Assembly: GCF_000208865.1 (NCBI RefSeq)
Contig: NC_018387.1
Coordinates: forward strand, 806,001 to 870,000
From: Neospora caninum Liverpool
Lineage: Eukaryota; Apicomplexa; Conoidasida; Eucoccidiorida; Sarcocystidae
DNA: 64,000 bases
Reading direction: 5' to 3'
The translations under genes and the position numbers were made by a program. The notes below the pieces were generated by a model. The model did not search any database. It was not told the DNA's origin and saw nothing but the letters and a program-made list of their open reading frames with translations. Each line of letters begins with the position of its first letter. The stretch's first letter is position 1. This document shows, one piece after another, positions 1-13,200 of this stretch.

Positions 1-1201
1 CAACGGGGCAGACGTACAGCCTTTTCTTGGGCCAGGTCACCTTGGAAACTGTGGCGGTTTCGTCGCTTCTTTTGTCAGTTCTGGAATGGCCTGCATGCGC
101 ATGGCCTGGGCGCATGCAAAACTCACGTCTCTGCAACGGAGGGGACTACAGACGACCAACGAAACAGAGAGAGTAGGAACTTTTTCTTCGCGTTTGCGTG
201 CTGGTAGGCGATCGACTGCAGGTTGTCTTGGTCTCGGACGGGACATTGGAATCTTTCTACCTGGGATTGCCTGTCGCTGCCCGTTCCCTGCGTACACTTG
301 GCCTCGCACGTTGTTATCGATTCTTCTCCTCCACGCCACAAGTTCTCGCTCTCTCTTCCACTTCCCTCTCTTTTTCGTCAGCCGACGTCGGTTCCTTTCC
401 TCCTGCTCTGCTCCCTCGAAGTGCTTTTTTGCACTCTGTTGTCTGGCGCCATGTGCTGACCACTTGACTTCAAACCGTGTACGCCGGGGCTCCGAATCAC
501 TTGCACTCTGCCTTCCACGTGACTGTTGGGGACTGTCCAGGAGGGCGGCTCTTACGGCCTCTCGCGCGTCACGCATATATCTCTGACAGTCCGTTGCGCG
601 TGGCTGTTCCGCCCCGAGAGGAGAGTCGTTCTCAGGATTTCCGCACCGAGAGGAGAGTCGTTCTCAGGATTTCCGCACCGAGAGGAGAGTCGTTATCAGG
701 GTTTCCGCCCCGAGAGGAGAGTCGCTCTCAGGATTTCCGCCCCGAGAGGAGAGTCGCTCGCAGGATTTCCGCACCGCCAGAGCCTGTTCCAGCGTGAAGG
801 ATCCTTTCCGGAACATAGAGCCCTGTCGCTTGCTGCCACGCCTTCTTCGTCCACGCTCAAACACTCAGAAGGCCCCTTTTCCCGAAAAAAAAGATTCTTC
901 AGGCCTCGACACTTCTTCCCGCGCAAGTTCCAATGGTTTTGATCGGGTGTCCATTGCCTCCTTTCGCGCGTCCACCGTTTTTCTCTGTATCGAGCTGTTC
1001 GCAGCCGCAGAAGGCATACATAGCGACCTGGAAACTCCAGAAGAGCCCGCGCCTATCCTTCTCAGAGACTCGAAACAACCTTGCGCTCCTCTCGTGCCTA
1101 CCCGATTCGCCGTCTTGGAGAAAAGTATCGATCACAACCGCCTGGCCCTTGCTTGGGGTGCCCACAAAACACGCGTCGGGTTCTGAGAGTGCCTGAGCAA
1201 G
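1..1201. other. 5' flank of the HBS1-like gene, no gene seen
   Basis: I see no convincing coding exon here. The short open frames on both strands overlap each other and lack protein-like composition. The stretch presumably holds the promoter and 5' UTR of the plus-strand GTPase gene starting at 1202. The one clear structure is a five-copy 32-bp tandem repeat at about 612-770, listed separately. Pyrimidine-rich tracts occur around 320-430. Confidence 0.6.
612..775. repeat. 32-bp tandem repeat, five copies
   Basis: The unit containing GAGAGGAGAGTCG recurs with the G of CGAGAGG at 616, 648, 680, 712 and 744, an exact 32-base period. Copies differ by a few substitutions (GTCGTT versus GTCGCT, CACCG versus CCCCG). 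The last copy decays near 770. It lies about 430 bp upstream of the GTPase start codon. A regulatory role is possible but is not shown by the sequence. Confidence 0.9.
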
Positions 1202-4200
1202 ATGAGCGGGCGACGGCGTGTGAAGAATGTCGCCTACGATGAAGACGAATGGGGGTATAACGACGACGAATATTGGGATGAAGATGACTATGACGAACCG
1301 GAAGCGCTGCCGCGTTGTACTCCAACACAGGCGAAGAAATCTACACCTGCTGGAGCGTCTACCCGAGTCCCTGCAACGAAAGCGTCCTCGACTCCACCTC
1401 TCGGCGCGAAGGACACGCCTTCTCGGTCTGGTGAGAAATCCACGCGTGGTGGCCGTGGCGCCGGAACGCAACAGTCCGCGAGCACCGACTCGAAGTCGGG
1501 CGCCTCTGGAACAGGGACAGGCGCTGCTTCCCAGGAAGCATGCGCACCAAACCCAGGCCTGCTCGGTGCCTCTGCGGGAACATCTCCGGCCAAGCCTCCG
1601 CTAGTGCATTCGTCCGGGACTAACGCTTTGTCTTCCGCGTCCCCGTCCTCTCTACGTACACCGGGAACCCCCGAGCCGCTCTCTTTGGTAGTCATTGGCC
1701 ACGTCGACGCGGGCAAGTCGACGCTCATCGGCCAAATGCTCCTTTCAACAGGGACAGTGGAAGAGAAAGTCGTGCAGAAAATGAAGAAGATGAGCGGGGA
1801 AGCCGGCAAGGGCTCGTTCTTCCTCGCGTGGTTGTGCGACGAAGGAGAGGATGAGAGAGAGCGAGGGGTTACCATTGATGTCAGTGTGCGCGTCCTCGTC
1901 ACCCCAAACACTGGGCGGCGCCTCGCTCTTGTAGATGCTCCGGGCCACAGAGAATTCGTTTGCAACATGCTTGGAGGTACGGAAATTCTCTTCAGACTTC
2001 TTCGCCTTAAGCCATTGCGGGGTTTCAATGGTGTAACGTGTTGAACAGTCGAGCGACGTGCGCTCGGGGAGGGGAGAATGGAGATAAATTCCTCGTTTCA
2101 CGAGAATATGCGTGGGCGTTTTCGGCCACAAAGGCAAACGGCTACCAGTTTGTCGCGAATCACTCTTCAGATGGTTCTGCGTGTGCCACAGGTGCCCGTC
2201 ACGTAGAATCAGTCAACTGCCTACACCGACTTAGCTGCGGGGGGGTGAGGACGGGTCAGTGGGTGTTTCTTTTTCCCAGGCAGACATTAGATGATGGCTT
2301 GGCACATTGGGAACTCGTGTTTTTAATTTGAAAACGGATGCTTGACCCCGGACAGCAATCCCCCGCACCGTGTGGTGTCAAGGACGCGCCACGAACTCCC
2401 ATTATGCACGATTCCGACTCAAAAGGTTCGCACGGCTACTGGGCTCCTCCCTCAGGCAGAAGTATGTACAGTGATTATGTGGTGTACATGCACTCCGGGC
2501 GGGCAATCGCTCGACCTTCCTCCACTGCGCCTTGCAGCTCGGAAGGCGGCAGCGAGGCGCGACCTGACCAAAACGAACTAGGAAAGACTGCAGGATTCGA
2601 TCCTTGGGTAACCGACGTGAAGATTTGTTTTAGCTGACGGCTGCCACAGAAGCTGTCCTTCCTGGAGACACCAACGTCCCGCGTTTTGTCTGTGCATGCT
2701 CAGTGGGCGGTCCACTCGGGAGAGTTCTCGATCTCGATCTGTTGCGATTCTCTATGCAGGCGCAGCTCTCGCCGATGTCGCTCTCCTCGTGGTAGACGCG
2801 GCGCGCTTTGACGTCGGTTTCAGCGGGCAGACGAAGGAGCACCTTCTCATTGGACGGTGTCTGGGGATCCAGCACTTTGTCGTGGCGCTCAACAAAATGG
2901 ACGAGCTGGGGTGGAGTGAGGAGATCTACCGCACGACTGTTGAGCGCCTCCGCGACTACATGGTTGGTCCGGAGATGAACTGCGCACCAGACCAGATTTC
3001 GTTTGTTCCGATATCCGCGTTTCGGGGAGTCAACGTTGTGAACGCAAAGGCGCTCGAGGCAGTCGAGAAGGCGCGCGCAGAGGGCAAAAAGAGGAAACCA
3101 GATCTGAGAGGCCTCGCAGATGCTGAGGAGCGAGAGCAACATGCGCAGGCTCTAGCCAAGTGGTGGAAAGGACCGGCCGTTCTGGAGGCAATCGAAAATG
3201 TAGAGGTACGCTGTGAGCAGTCACATGTGAACGCACCAACTTCCACAAAAGAGACTACAGAAGCCACACTACTCCCTGAGTGTCAGGAGAGGAGGCGCGC
3301 GTTTTGTTGCACAGGGCAGCGAATTTTGCGCTAGACGTCGGTCAACCACTCGGGTTGGTGCGGCAGAGGAACCAGTCTTTTCCAATGGTATTCAGAGATG
3401 CTGCAAACCATTCCGTCAGGTCCCTATGCATGTGCAGATATAGGCGCTGGCGTGCGTCTGTGTGGACGTGCCCGATGTTCCTCACTCTAGGTTGTTATCA
3501 ACATACATATCTCTACACATACCTGAGTAAAAATACGGATATGCCGGTAGAGCCCTTGAGAGACAGCATCTCTCGGGCTACGCCATCGGTGCGAGCTCGG
3601 GTGCTTCTCTCTTTCTTGGCGCGGTAGATAAGATCCCATTGGTGGAACCGTGAAGGCTGGACAGCCGCAGCCATTTCGATGGGCGTCCGGCAGCGACATA
3701 CGGCGTTCAACACTGGGGTCAGTCTGTGGAGTTGTTCTTCCACGGAGCGAACGTTGTACGCGCGCCGGCCATCATCTGAGAGGATGACTGCATATGAATG
3801 CTTTAGAGCGTCCGCTCTGCGTTCCTGTGTAGTAAACCTTGAACAGTCTCAGACCTCCACCGACAGCTTTGCTTGCGCTGCAGATGCGGACGCGCGACGA
3901 TCGGCAGAGGCTTCTGTCGGAGCCACTCGCAGCCTGCGTGGCGGACGCGTGGTCGCCGTCGGCCTCCTCCACCGACCTGCATCTCTCCTTCAAAATCGTT
4001 CGAGGTGTCTTGCGCGTGGGAGACACGGTGGTGGGACTCCCTGGAGACTCGCGCATGGTCTGTCGCTCCCTGGTGTCCTTCGGCGAGGCGCTTGAGAGCT
4101 GTGAGGCCGGAGACTTCGTGGAACGGGGTGTATTCGCTCCTGCGTGCCATCAAGGCAGCCAGGGAGCGGTCGACGTGGGCGTCGGAAGTGTCTTGTGTGC

Positions 4201-4585
4201 TCGAGCACATCCGCTGCCCGTCGCAACAGTCTGTCTGTGCCGAGTGATGGTGTTCGGAACGGACCTCCCGCTGGTGCAGGGGAGGCAGTTTGTCGCTCAC
4301 ATTCACACATTTACGTGCGCATGCAGCATTCGGAAAGTCGCCGGGGTGATAAACAAAAGAACTGGCGAGTTACAAGGAGCAACGCGCGAGAAACGATCCG
4401 CGTGCGCTGCTCTGGGGCGCGGGATGGTGGGTCTCGTTGAAATTGTGACAGCGAGCAGCGTGTGCGTGCAGGTGAAGACAGAGAAACAGGACGGCAAGGA
4501 CGTCCCCACATCGGTCCTTTCTCGCATTATCCTCAGGGACAGGGGAAGAACGGTCGCTGCGGGGGTCATCCTGTCAGCTGCCTAG
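1202..4585 (+). CDS. HBS1: HBS1-like translational GTPase (eEF1A/eRF3 family), three exons
   Basis: My model is join(1202..1976, 2760..3205, 3884..4585), about 640 residues. The phases close: exon 1 ends with one base, exon 2 restores frame, exon 3 starts in phase 0. The N-terminus has RVKNVAYDEDEWGYNDDEY, close to the acidic N-terminal segment known in HBS1, then a low-complexity Ser/Pro/Ala linker. The GTPase domain shows GHVDAGKST (G1), ERGVTID (G2), DAPGHREF (G3) and NKMD (G4), with SAF near the G5 position. Exon 3 carries the eEF1A-type second and third beta-barrels, ending ILRDRGRTVAAGVILSAA. In the known family HBS1 pairs with Dom34/Pelota to rescue stalled ribosomes in the cytoplasm. 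eRF3 is the alternative, but the N-terminal motif favours HBS1. The introns are 783 and 678 nt, with donors GTACGG and GTACGC and acceptors TATGCAG and GCTGCAG. Confidence 0.9.
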
Positions 4586-7006
4586 TCTGTCGTGCTGGAA
4601 GTGGGTGCCCAGGTTCCAACGGTTTCACTGGCATCTCGCAGCGACGTGATGACCGGTTATCTAGCCGGCACGTGCACCCGAGGAAGCGTGGCCTGTGTTG
4701 CTTGTGACCTGTTGAAAAATGACTGTACTACGGTGGCTCTTGTGGCAGCAGTGTTTCTGGGCTGCGGCAAACTCCGATTAAAGGTATTTATTTGCCATCC
4801 CGGGAGCACCGGCGACAATCCGGTGCTTGATAACTGAGGCGGGTGTTGGAAACATCCAGCTGCTGGATGAGCAGCCAGCCGAACACAGCGCCCTTCCTCT
4901 TGGCGGAGACGTCTGAGGCCTCCGCTGCACTGCAGCGCGCCGGATCAGCAGTGGTTGTACGGCGCACAGTGGAACAGTGGCGCCAGCCAGTCTACCGTGG
5001 TGCCATCAGTTCATGGATGTAGAACAGAATCCCGTGAAGGCTTCACCATGCACACCCTTTTGCCCCTTGTTAGTTATAGGCGAGCTCGAAGCGCGGCGCA
5101 CGGGAGGCGCAAAAGAGCAGGATATTCAAATGTTTCCCTGCGGCGTCGAACTCGGGTTGTTGCTTGCTCACACAATCGGTCACGGGAGCGGTCAGGCTGA
5201 TCCGCAAGAGGAGCCTGGGAGCTCCCGGGCGGTTTTTGCAGAATTGCGGTTGAGGTGCACTGCCGTTCAAAGAGTGACTCGGAAAGGTAACGTCTCGAGA
5301 CGTGCTTGTGGAACGAAGTTGAGATGTTTTCTGGAAGGCTCCAGCGTGCGCTCAGTGCTAGCGATAGTCACTTGATGCTACCTACAGCGGACCAGGTCTC
5401 CGTGCCCGCGGTACAACGGTTCCTACGAATCGTTTCCTACATCGACATCAGCGATGCATGCAAACGAACACCGTAGGGACGTCAATGGAATTCCGCTCAA
5501 AATGGGGCGAATACGTCGTGCACGTTCTACCGGTTTCGCGTGGCGACTAGTAAACGTTCTTCTAGCATAAGTTTCCTTCGACCTTCACTCTCTCAGAAAA
5601 TGCTACGACAGTTCAAGTGTTACCCCGGGCGACGGGCCGTTTCCAGGGTGACCCAGACCACTGCGATGTGTATGAGCTGGCCCGCAGTCGCCTGAAGAAA
5701 CCAGCCCCTTGTGGGGGGTGATCCAGAGGCGCCAAAATGTCGGCTCGTGAGATGTTACGGATGGTGGGCGGAATTTGCGTTCGGATACAAATATGCAGCC
5801 AATTTCTGATACAATAGGACAAGCGTCAGCGAAAGACAACTGAGCAATGAACTACACAAACGGAGTGCTATGCTACACCTACACGGAACATCTTACAAAT
5901 GGCGCATGAAATGACATAAATCAAACATGGGGGATAGACGCGGTGCTTCGTTTGTAGTCGGTCTGGACAAACAACCGAGCGGTCCTGCTTCGAGGGATTT
6001 CAAGAGCCATTCCAATTCACTGGCAGGAAAAGCGGATACCACTCAACATTCAGTAGCGTTTCGTGGTTTCGACATACTCGTACAGCGCTTGACGGCACCA
6101 CACTCGAAATCGCCCGGGACCTTCGTCCAGAGATGTTTTGGTGCTTGTTGGTAGTGCCATCCTTGTGGATTCGCGATGGCCAGCAAGGGCTCGACGAAGC
6201 CAGTCCAGGGACGATTAATTTCCAGTCTGAACAAAAAAAGTCACAAGCTGACATCTTCGTGCAGCTCCAGCTATTCCTAGTCTGCGCGCATGTTTCCTCC
6301 TCCAATTACTCCTGCTGCACGATGTGGTATTTGGAGCCGCAGCGGTAACTCATTGACATCATATCATCTGCAGCTACATCCAGAAATCGAAGGGAAGTCG
6401 CCAACCAAACGCGGGTCTTCCCAAGGTGTGCACCCCGAGAAACACGGAGCCTCCTTACGGCCTGGGTACAAACGCGGAGAAATATGGAACCCCTTTCAGT
6501 TGATCATCCATCACGTGAAGCGAAACCAACGAATGGGCTGCGTGCTGTCATACTAGCCAGCTGGCCACCGTGGCTGTCACCGCTGCTGACAGGCAACACG
6601 CATCTCTGCCTAAGACAGGTACATGTGCTTGGGGTCGACGAGCCTCCACCACCTAGGACATACATTCTGGTGCGAAAAGGTGACGCGTTTTGACAAAAGA
6701 AGGTAACAGTCTACTGGGTCCCGACAGCATGGGTACACGTGTTGCCCGCCATTACCTTGTCATCTTTTGGTTGTTCGGACATTCAAAAGTACATATTCTA
6801 GTCTTACCAGGTTTCAGTGTAGTCTCCCAAACCCTGTGTATTCATGCATAGCGGTCTTCCGCGGCCAAAAGGAATCCCACTTTATAAAGTGTAATAGCGA
6901 GCCTCGGTTCACTCGTTGTCTGATTGGGATTGCATGCCTTGTGACTTATATTACGACTCTTATTAATGGAAGCACGGTACAAGCTCTACACAAAGGATTC
7001 CTTCAC
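4586..7006. other. 3' flanks between the GTPase gene and the minus-strand giant gene
   Basis: I see no supportable gene. The GTPase stops at 4585, and the last candidate exon of the minus-strand gene ends at about 7007-7042. The short open frames here have no recognisable motifs and overlap on both strands. The stretch probably contains the two convergent 3' UTRs. Confidence 0.55.
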
Positions 7007-7223
7007 TTAAACTGAGGAGTCAAGTAGGTACAAACCGTAGTTCAACGCTGTAATATTTAGGTCAGTTAAGTAGTGTTCATTGATCTTCTGTGCCAACCTA
7101 TCTACAATCGGCGTCGGCTTCTTGATTATGGCGCCTACGTACTGCGAACACAGAGAAAAAATCAGCGGCTTCACCCCTGGAGAAAACCGGCGGAAAACGG
7201 GAGGGAAACAACCAATAGTCACG
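7007..7223 (-). other. Candidate 3' terminal exons of the giant gene
   Basis: 7143-7223 has a strong acceptor (GTGGTCTCTCTGCAG), 27 open codons beginning RDYWLFPSRF, and donor GTACGTAGG on a codon boundary. Downstream, one option is an acceptor ending AATATTACAG after a branch-point-like TACTTAACTGAC, giving Arg and TGA at 7042-7047. The other is acceptor GGCACAG giving 7007-7087, KINEHYLTDLNITALNYG and onward to TAA. A related pair of acceptors sits at about 27.6 kb. The choice cannot be made without transcripts. Confidence 0.45.
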
Positions 7224-10200
7224 CTGCAGAGAGACCACAGCCAGCCCAGACACAAAGCTGTGAGGTGCGAGATCAAAGGCAGTCGCGAGCAATAGGAACG
7301 GGTCTAACGCAGAGGCGCGCAAGGAATGCTTGGTCGCTTCCGTACTTGCTGTGACAAAAGGGCATTCCGAAGGCGTAAGCTGCCATCATTAACTATTAGG
7401 TAAGGGGTAGGTATTCTTCACCTGCGAATCCACCCTGAAACCATCACATTTCCGCTCACAGCAGCCCCCCCCCCCCCCAAAATAGCTAGCTGAAGACCTC
7501 TGCACGTACAAGCTGGAATGTGAGAAGGCACCACACACACATCGACTGCCATAATGACCCAGCTGGAGAGCCTGAAGAGCTACACAGCGCCGTATTTCAA
7601 CCCTGTCTCGCGATCTGCGACGCACTGCTCTCCTCTAAGATGGTCTAACTTGGGGGGCGAGTCATCATCTCGTACCGACTTTTCGCCAAGAGCATGGAAA
7701 TTGCTTGCGTGTCATGTAATTTCAACCCTCAAATTTCTTTGGAAACGGCGCTAGGTGCCTGCAGCGTGCACTCTGCAGCGTGAGATATGCGTAAGGGACA
7801 TCCGGTCTTCTCTGCGGTGGCTATGGGCCTGAGCGAGACAGCCGTGGATTCAAAGTCTCCCCAAGAATATCCAAAGCTGTGAGCGCATCTCGAAAATGTA
7901 TCCGTTGCAAGACGTTTGCCAGCCCCAGTTGCAGAATCCTTACCGACTGAGAACACCAGTTCCAGACACCCGTCACGGAACTAACATTTCCGAAGCAGCA
8001 GTGAACGACGGTGGATCCTTTCTCTATGCCGTGCTCCGCACCGTGTCAGTTTCAGGCACCAACTGCACACGGTCTGCCGCGAGGCCGTCGCCAGCCTTGA
8101 CTCCCAGATCAACAACACCTCTGAACGGACCGAGACTTACCATCTGCAATACAGACACACGCAAAGCCGTCCCTGAAAATGTAAAGAGAAGCACTTCGCG
8201 TTTGACAACCGCAGCACTTCCACTGCTCGTGCCGTCGCCACATGCGCAAGAAGCGAGCACCGCAGAGTATCTCGCAGTCGTCTGGGTGAAGCCACGCCAT
8301 TTCTCAGCGCCTACAAGCTGGAAGGGCATTTGAACAGACACACACGCTTTGCATCTTGGCGTAAACTGTTTGCCGAGCAATCTTGGATGGCGAAACAGAG
8401 TGAGACGACCGCAGCATCTCCGACCTGCTCGTCTGAGTCGGAACGAGCCACTGCAGCGGAGACTGGAATTCCAACGTTCACCCCAGACGTACTTCCTGTG
8501 GCCACGCACCACACCAGATTGAGGGACGTTTTCGGCCTCACGGAGAAGCGAATGATAAGACGCACTCCGAAACAACTGCTGCACCATGAGGAGACTCCCA
8601 CTGTATTCAGATGAGACTCACGAGCTGCGCCGAAATCGAGGCACACAGATTGTTCACATGGGACGACTATTTGATCCGTCTGGACTTTCTGAAAGGTCTC
8701 CATCGATGGGAAGTTCGTGAGAGTCTTCGGACTGATACAATGCGAATGACAGGGGCAGCAGGAGAGCTTAGAGAAGCGCGAGAGCTTACGAGCTGTGGAA
8801 GGGACGATGGACGCAAACAAACACACCGACAGAGCTCCAGGCCTTCTTCATGACTACGACATGTCGCCCCTCGCACGCGGCGGCGTTGCAAAGCCAAGCG
8901 CTACTTTCGAGAGAAATAGAAGGTTTGTGGCGGGTGCCGGTGGCAACAAAGAACAGAGAAGAATTACATCAGCCACCTGCCGACTGTTGTGACCACTCGA
9001 AATCACAAGTTTGCGTATTCTCCCTGACGCTTCTGCGGGGCTTCCGTAGAGTCGCAGCTTAAAAGGCCGCAGCGTACTTCCTGAGTTTTGTACCACAAAC
9101 AGGCGGGTGCGGGAGGGGTCAGCTGCTGCGAGAGCGATTTCTGAGGATGCATCAGCTGTAGGCAGATAATGTCGATGCTCACTTCCTGATGAAGCAGAAC
9201 AGCAGGATTGGGTACAAGCACAGAAGCCGTGAAACTGAAAAGCCACTCACGCGATCAACCAGAGAACACACTCTACGTCGCCGCTTCAAATATCAAGGAG
9301 TAACTACCTGCACAAAGCGATTTGGCCTTACCATCTAGAAGCGGTACAGGAAGATTCGACCAAGCATATATGAAGCCTTTCGACTGGGGTGAAAAACCCC
9401 AAGCAATACATAGCCAGCGATTCACCCCTGCGTCTGACGCAAAGCAATCCTAAAGCTGGTTCTCCATGCACCTACGCATCTACAACAATGACAGATCCTG
9501 GCACGCCGAGTCTATGAACCCTTTTTGACGGTGCGCAATGCAGAATCGCAAACCGGTGACTTACTTCCTGGTCCCAATGAGAGGAATGCCACCGGCCGAA
9601 GCCCAGGATTGCTATCGGGTTATCTGCTGAGATCCCTCGCGTCTTGGATCGTGAGGCCTCTCAGCCGCAATTCTGGAAACTACGGACAACGCTGGCAGCC
9701 ACTTAAAGTGCAAACCCTAGCCGTAACTGCGGCCTTGAGCCGACAGGACAACGGTTACCCGATGGCGAACCCGTCCCAATTGTGTCTACGTTTCTCAGCG
9801 ACACGCGGCTAGAGGGCTTACCGCCTGGTAAGTTGCGATACAAAATGAAGCTGCGACAGCTGTTGAGGCTTCATTTCATTTGCGCCTCCGTTGCAGCGAC
9901 GCTGTTGAACCGTTGAAAGCACCACCACCTCCACTTTCAATGTTCCTAACCCGTGCGAACTACAACTGCCCAAGTTTGTGGGTGAAAACGGTTCAGCATC
10001 GGTAACCTAGCATGGCATCGTACAGGCTTGGAGGAGTGGTTGAAATAGTAGAGTTACATCATGCAAATGAAGAGATTCCCCTGCCTGGGAAACGATGCAG
10101 AGCTAATAAAAAGTATTTCACAGTCGTCTGACACGGCAATTCCAATTGTCGTATGCTGCCCCTTTCCATGTTCCTTTTCCTAGTTTCTTGCGCTCCTGCA

Positions 10201-13200
10201 GAACGGCGCGAACTTCTTCAGAGCGAGGATAGTGCCGCTCCTCACTCCCGCCGTGAGCCCGCGGGCTCCATAACAACATAAGTGAGGCAAACAGTAGTGT
10301 GTTTATTAGCGCCGACTGCAGCCGCTATGGAATGAGAAACCTGGCACTAGTCTGGCAAGCGTGCCGTCAACAGCTTGTTCCACTATCCCCAACGCGTCGA
10401 GAAACATCGGACCTCTTCCTAGGCCACAGCGCTAATTTCGCACGAGAAACTCTGCGCTTGGTTGCCGCGGCCGTGTGCTTACACGATCGTTGCGTTAGCG
10501 TCTTGGTGTGGAGTGCAAAAACGCGACGTGTACTTGAGCAGAACTACACGAATTTGTTAGAGAGGCAACGTCCGATATTCTGTGCCTTACAGGCGGCATC
10601 TGGCGAGATTCGGGATATTCAGAGCCAGCACAAGCTCTCATGAAACTTAGATGTCTGGAAGCAGTACGCGCCACTGAAAGTGCTGCCAGAAACTGCGACA
10701 GCATGCTTGCGCTACGTTGACCAATATAGCCATCAGGAATCAGCTTGACAGTCCCGTTGACACTGCGCTGATAGCATAACCGGACCATCAAGCAGAGATA
10801 GGTTTCCATCGTACCGGCTGCAGAGAAGAAGCAGTCAAATTCACTGGGGCTCGCACTGTAGTAGCCTTTGGCGCTATGCAGACGTTTGTTACAGGCCGCT
10901 CACTACTCTCGCTTGGACTCAGTCCCACCTCGCCTGCCAGGGAGCCGCCTGCAGCTCGGCATCCCAAAATGCTTTGAGAGGGTGCGAGCGGTTCACCTGC
11001 ACCGCACCTGGCGCTCATGTTAACTACCGTGAGTGCGACTGCGGGGGACTTACCACCTGCACGACGGGGAGAGCAGGGTGCGGCATATCCATAGTCCTGA
11101 CAGCACTTGCGTTCTAGATGCGCAATTCAGTATTGCCCTGTCGTGCTGCAGTGGCGGGAATGCCGCCTTCAGTGGAGCGAGGAACTGATGATTCTTCAGC
11201 AGCTTCCAAAGCATTTCTTGCACGCGTGCAGACGAAACATACCTTCTGGGGCGGTTCATGCATTGGACAGCAATAGTCCAACTGAAATCACACGAGCGGA
11301 CAGCACAGGTGTCTCACTGCGCGCTGCGAGTCTCGTGCCTCTTGGCGAGACGACCACTGCACTGTCTATACAATGCACTGCTACTATGGGGCAGCTGGCA
11401 TCGTGCCACACTGGTCGTTATGGGCCCGCAGATCTCCATATGTGTACATTCTTCACGAGGTTCCAGCAGGCGGGTCCGAGCGCATGCACCCTTTTGTCTG
11501 TTCGTGCGGCCCCCGCTAAGACAGTCAGTTGGTGCCACCGGAGTGACTCGACAGAGCTAGCCCGAGGCGAAAGCATGCCAGTCACTGGCGTCCTCACGGT
11601 CTGTAGCGTGGTTTCGGTTCCACAGAAAACGGTACGACGACGCCTACCGAACCCCGTCTTAGCCAGATACCGCCTCGCCCACAGAGCTGAACTGCGCGTG
11701 GAAACGCACACTGCAACGCTTCTCGTAGCCAGGTTGCTGCCCCAGGCCTTGGACCATTCCACGACAGGCCACTAGAGGAGCACAAAGAAATGAGCCTACT
11801 GCCTGGCGCATGTTTTGATCCATGGCAGATAACCGGATTACAGCCCCTCTCGCGGTCGAGTGCAGCGTATCCAACACAGCTACACACCGCACAGAGATGA
11901 GGAAGCAAGAGCTAAGTACCTTAATGTGGGCACGGCTCGACTGGCAACGGTCAAACGTGTGAAGCGACGGGGACAAAGGGTAACTTACGCCCTGTTGTGC
12001 ATCCCAGAACGCGCACCAAAATCGTTACACCATGAGACAACGATAACGTTTAAAAGCTCAGGCACCATCCCTCAGTGAAGGCAGGAGCATCATCCTGATT
12101 CCGGCTGCAGAAGCTTGCGGTTTTACACTCGCCCATCGGATCACCTACGTTCTGGAAAGGAGCCAACGTGCGAATCGAGAAGCGGCTGAGGAGCGTGTCT
12201 GCAGTCGCTTGGGTGCCCACATCACATTTCGAACACCTGACATGACCGAGATAGAGTGTGCACCTGCTGCCACAGGATATATGGCTCGTGAAAGAAAGAA
12301 AGCAGCAATGCAGCGTGACAATCTTGGCCCAAACTTAACGGACACTGCTCAGTTCCTCAAATAGGAAGAATTGCGTTGTGCAACCGGTCCTCTCGAAGGC
12401 GACACAAAATAGACGCCATCGGTATTGTCGTTAGCAAATCGTATATGAAGCACCACGCAATGTTTTGAGTTGGCGAAAGCTAGCTTCTATTTTTTTTCAT
12501 TCTCCCATAGGGCGTTTCCCAGAGGCTCCGCAGAACAAATGCGACGGCAGCCGAAATGGAAGGACACAATCACCTGCTGCCCACGATAGGAAGCTTCCCC
12601 TCGGAACCAGTGACCAGTTTTCGAGCCCTTTGTTGGTCTGAACGCTGTATCAGGTGTCATCTACGAGACCAGATCATGCCACTGTGACTGTCGCCATATC
12701 CAGCAAACCGCAGTCACAGATCCTACATCCTGGCAGCGAAAGGAGCGACACGCTCGACGACATTCTGAATGCATGCGTTGTTGACCACTCGAAACGTTTT
12801 CAATTGCCGTTGCACGAAGCGAAAGCTTTTGAAGTGTTTCTTATCTCCCGCAGCTCCCACGTGTGTGCTCGTTGCTTTTCAGGTTCGAAGCCGCCCGGCC
12901 AAGCAATCAGGAGACGCCCATCAGAAACCAAATCGCTTCTCAGTTTCGTTACACTGCGTAGGTCCGACTGCGGACCGGGAATGACGACTGCGCCAGAACC
13001 TACCTTCTGGAGGGAGAGGGCCCCCCCAAAAAAACCAAAGGGGTCAAATGCGAAGCGTTGGAGTGTCACTGCAGGGCTTGTGCACCCATGGTAAAGGGTT
13101 GAAGCTTAACAGAAGTTGTTCTAGACTGCCGTGAGGGCATCCGAAACGCTCTCGCAGAAGCCCGTATAGCAAGCCTAATCCCGCGGGCTCAAACCTCGGC

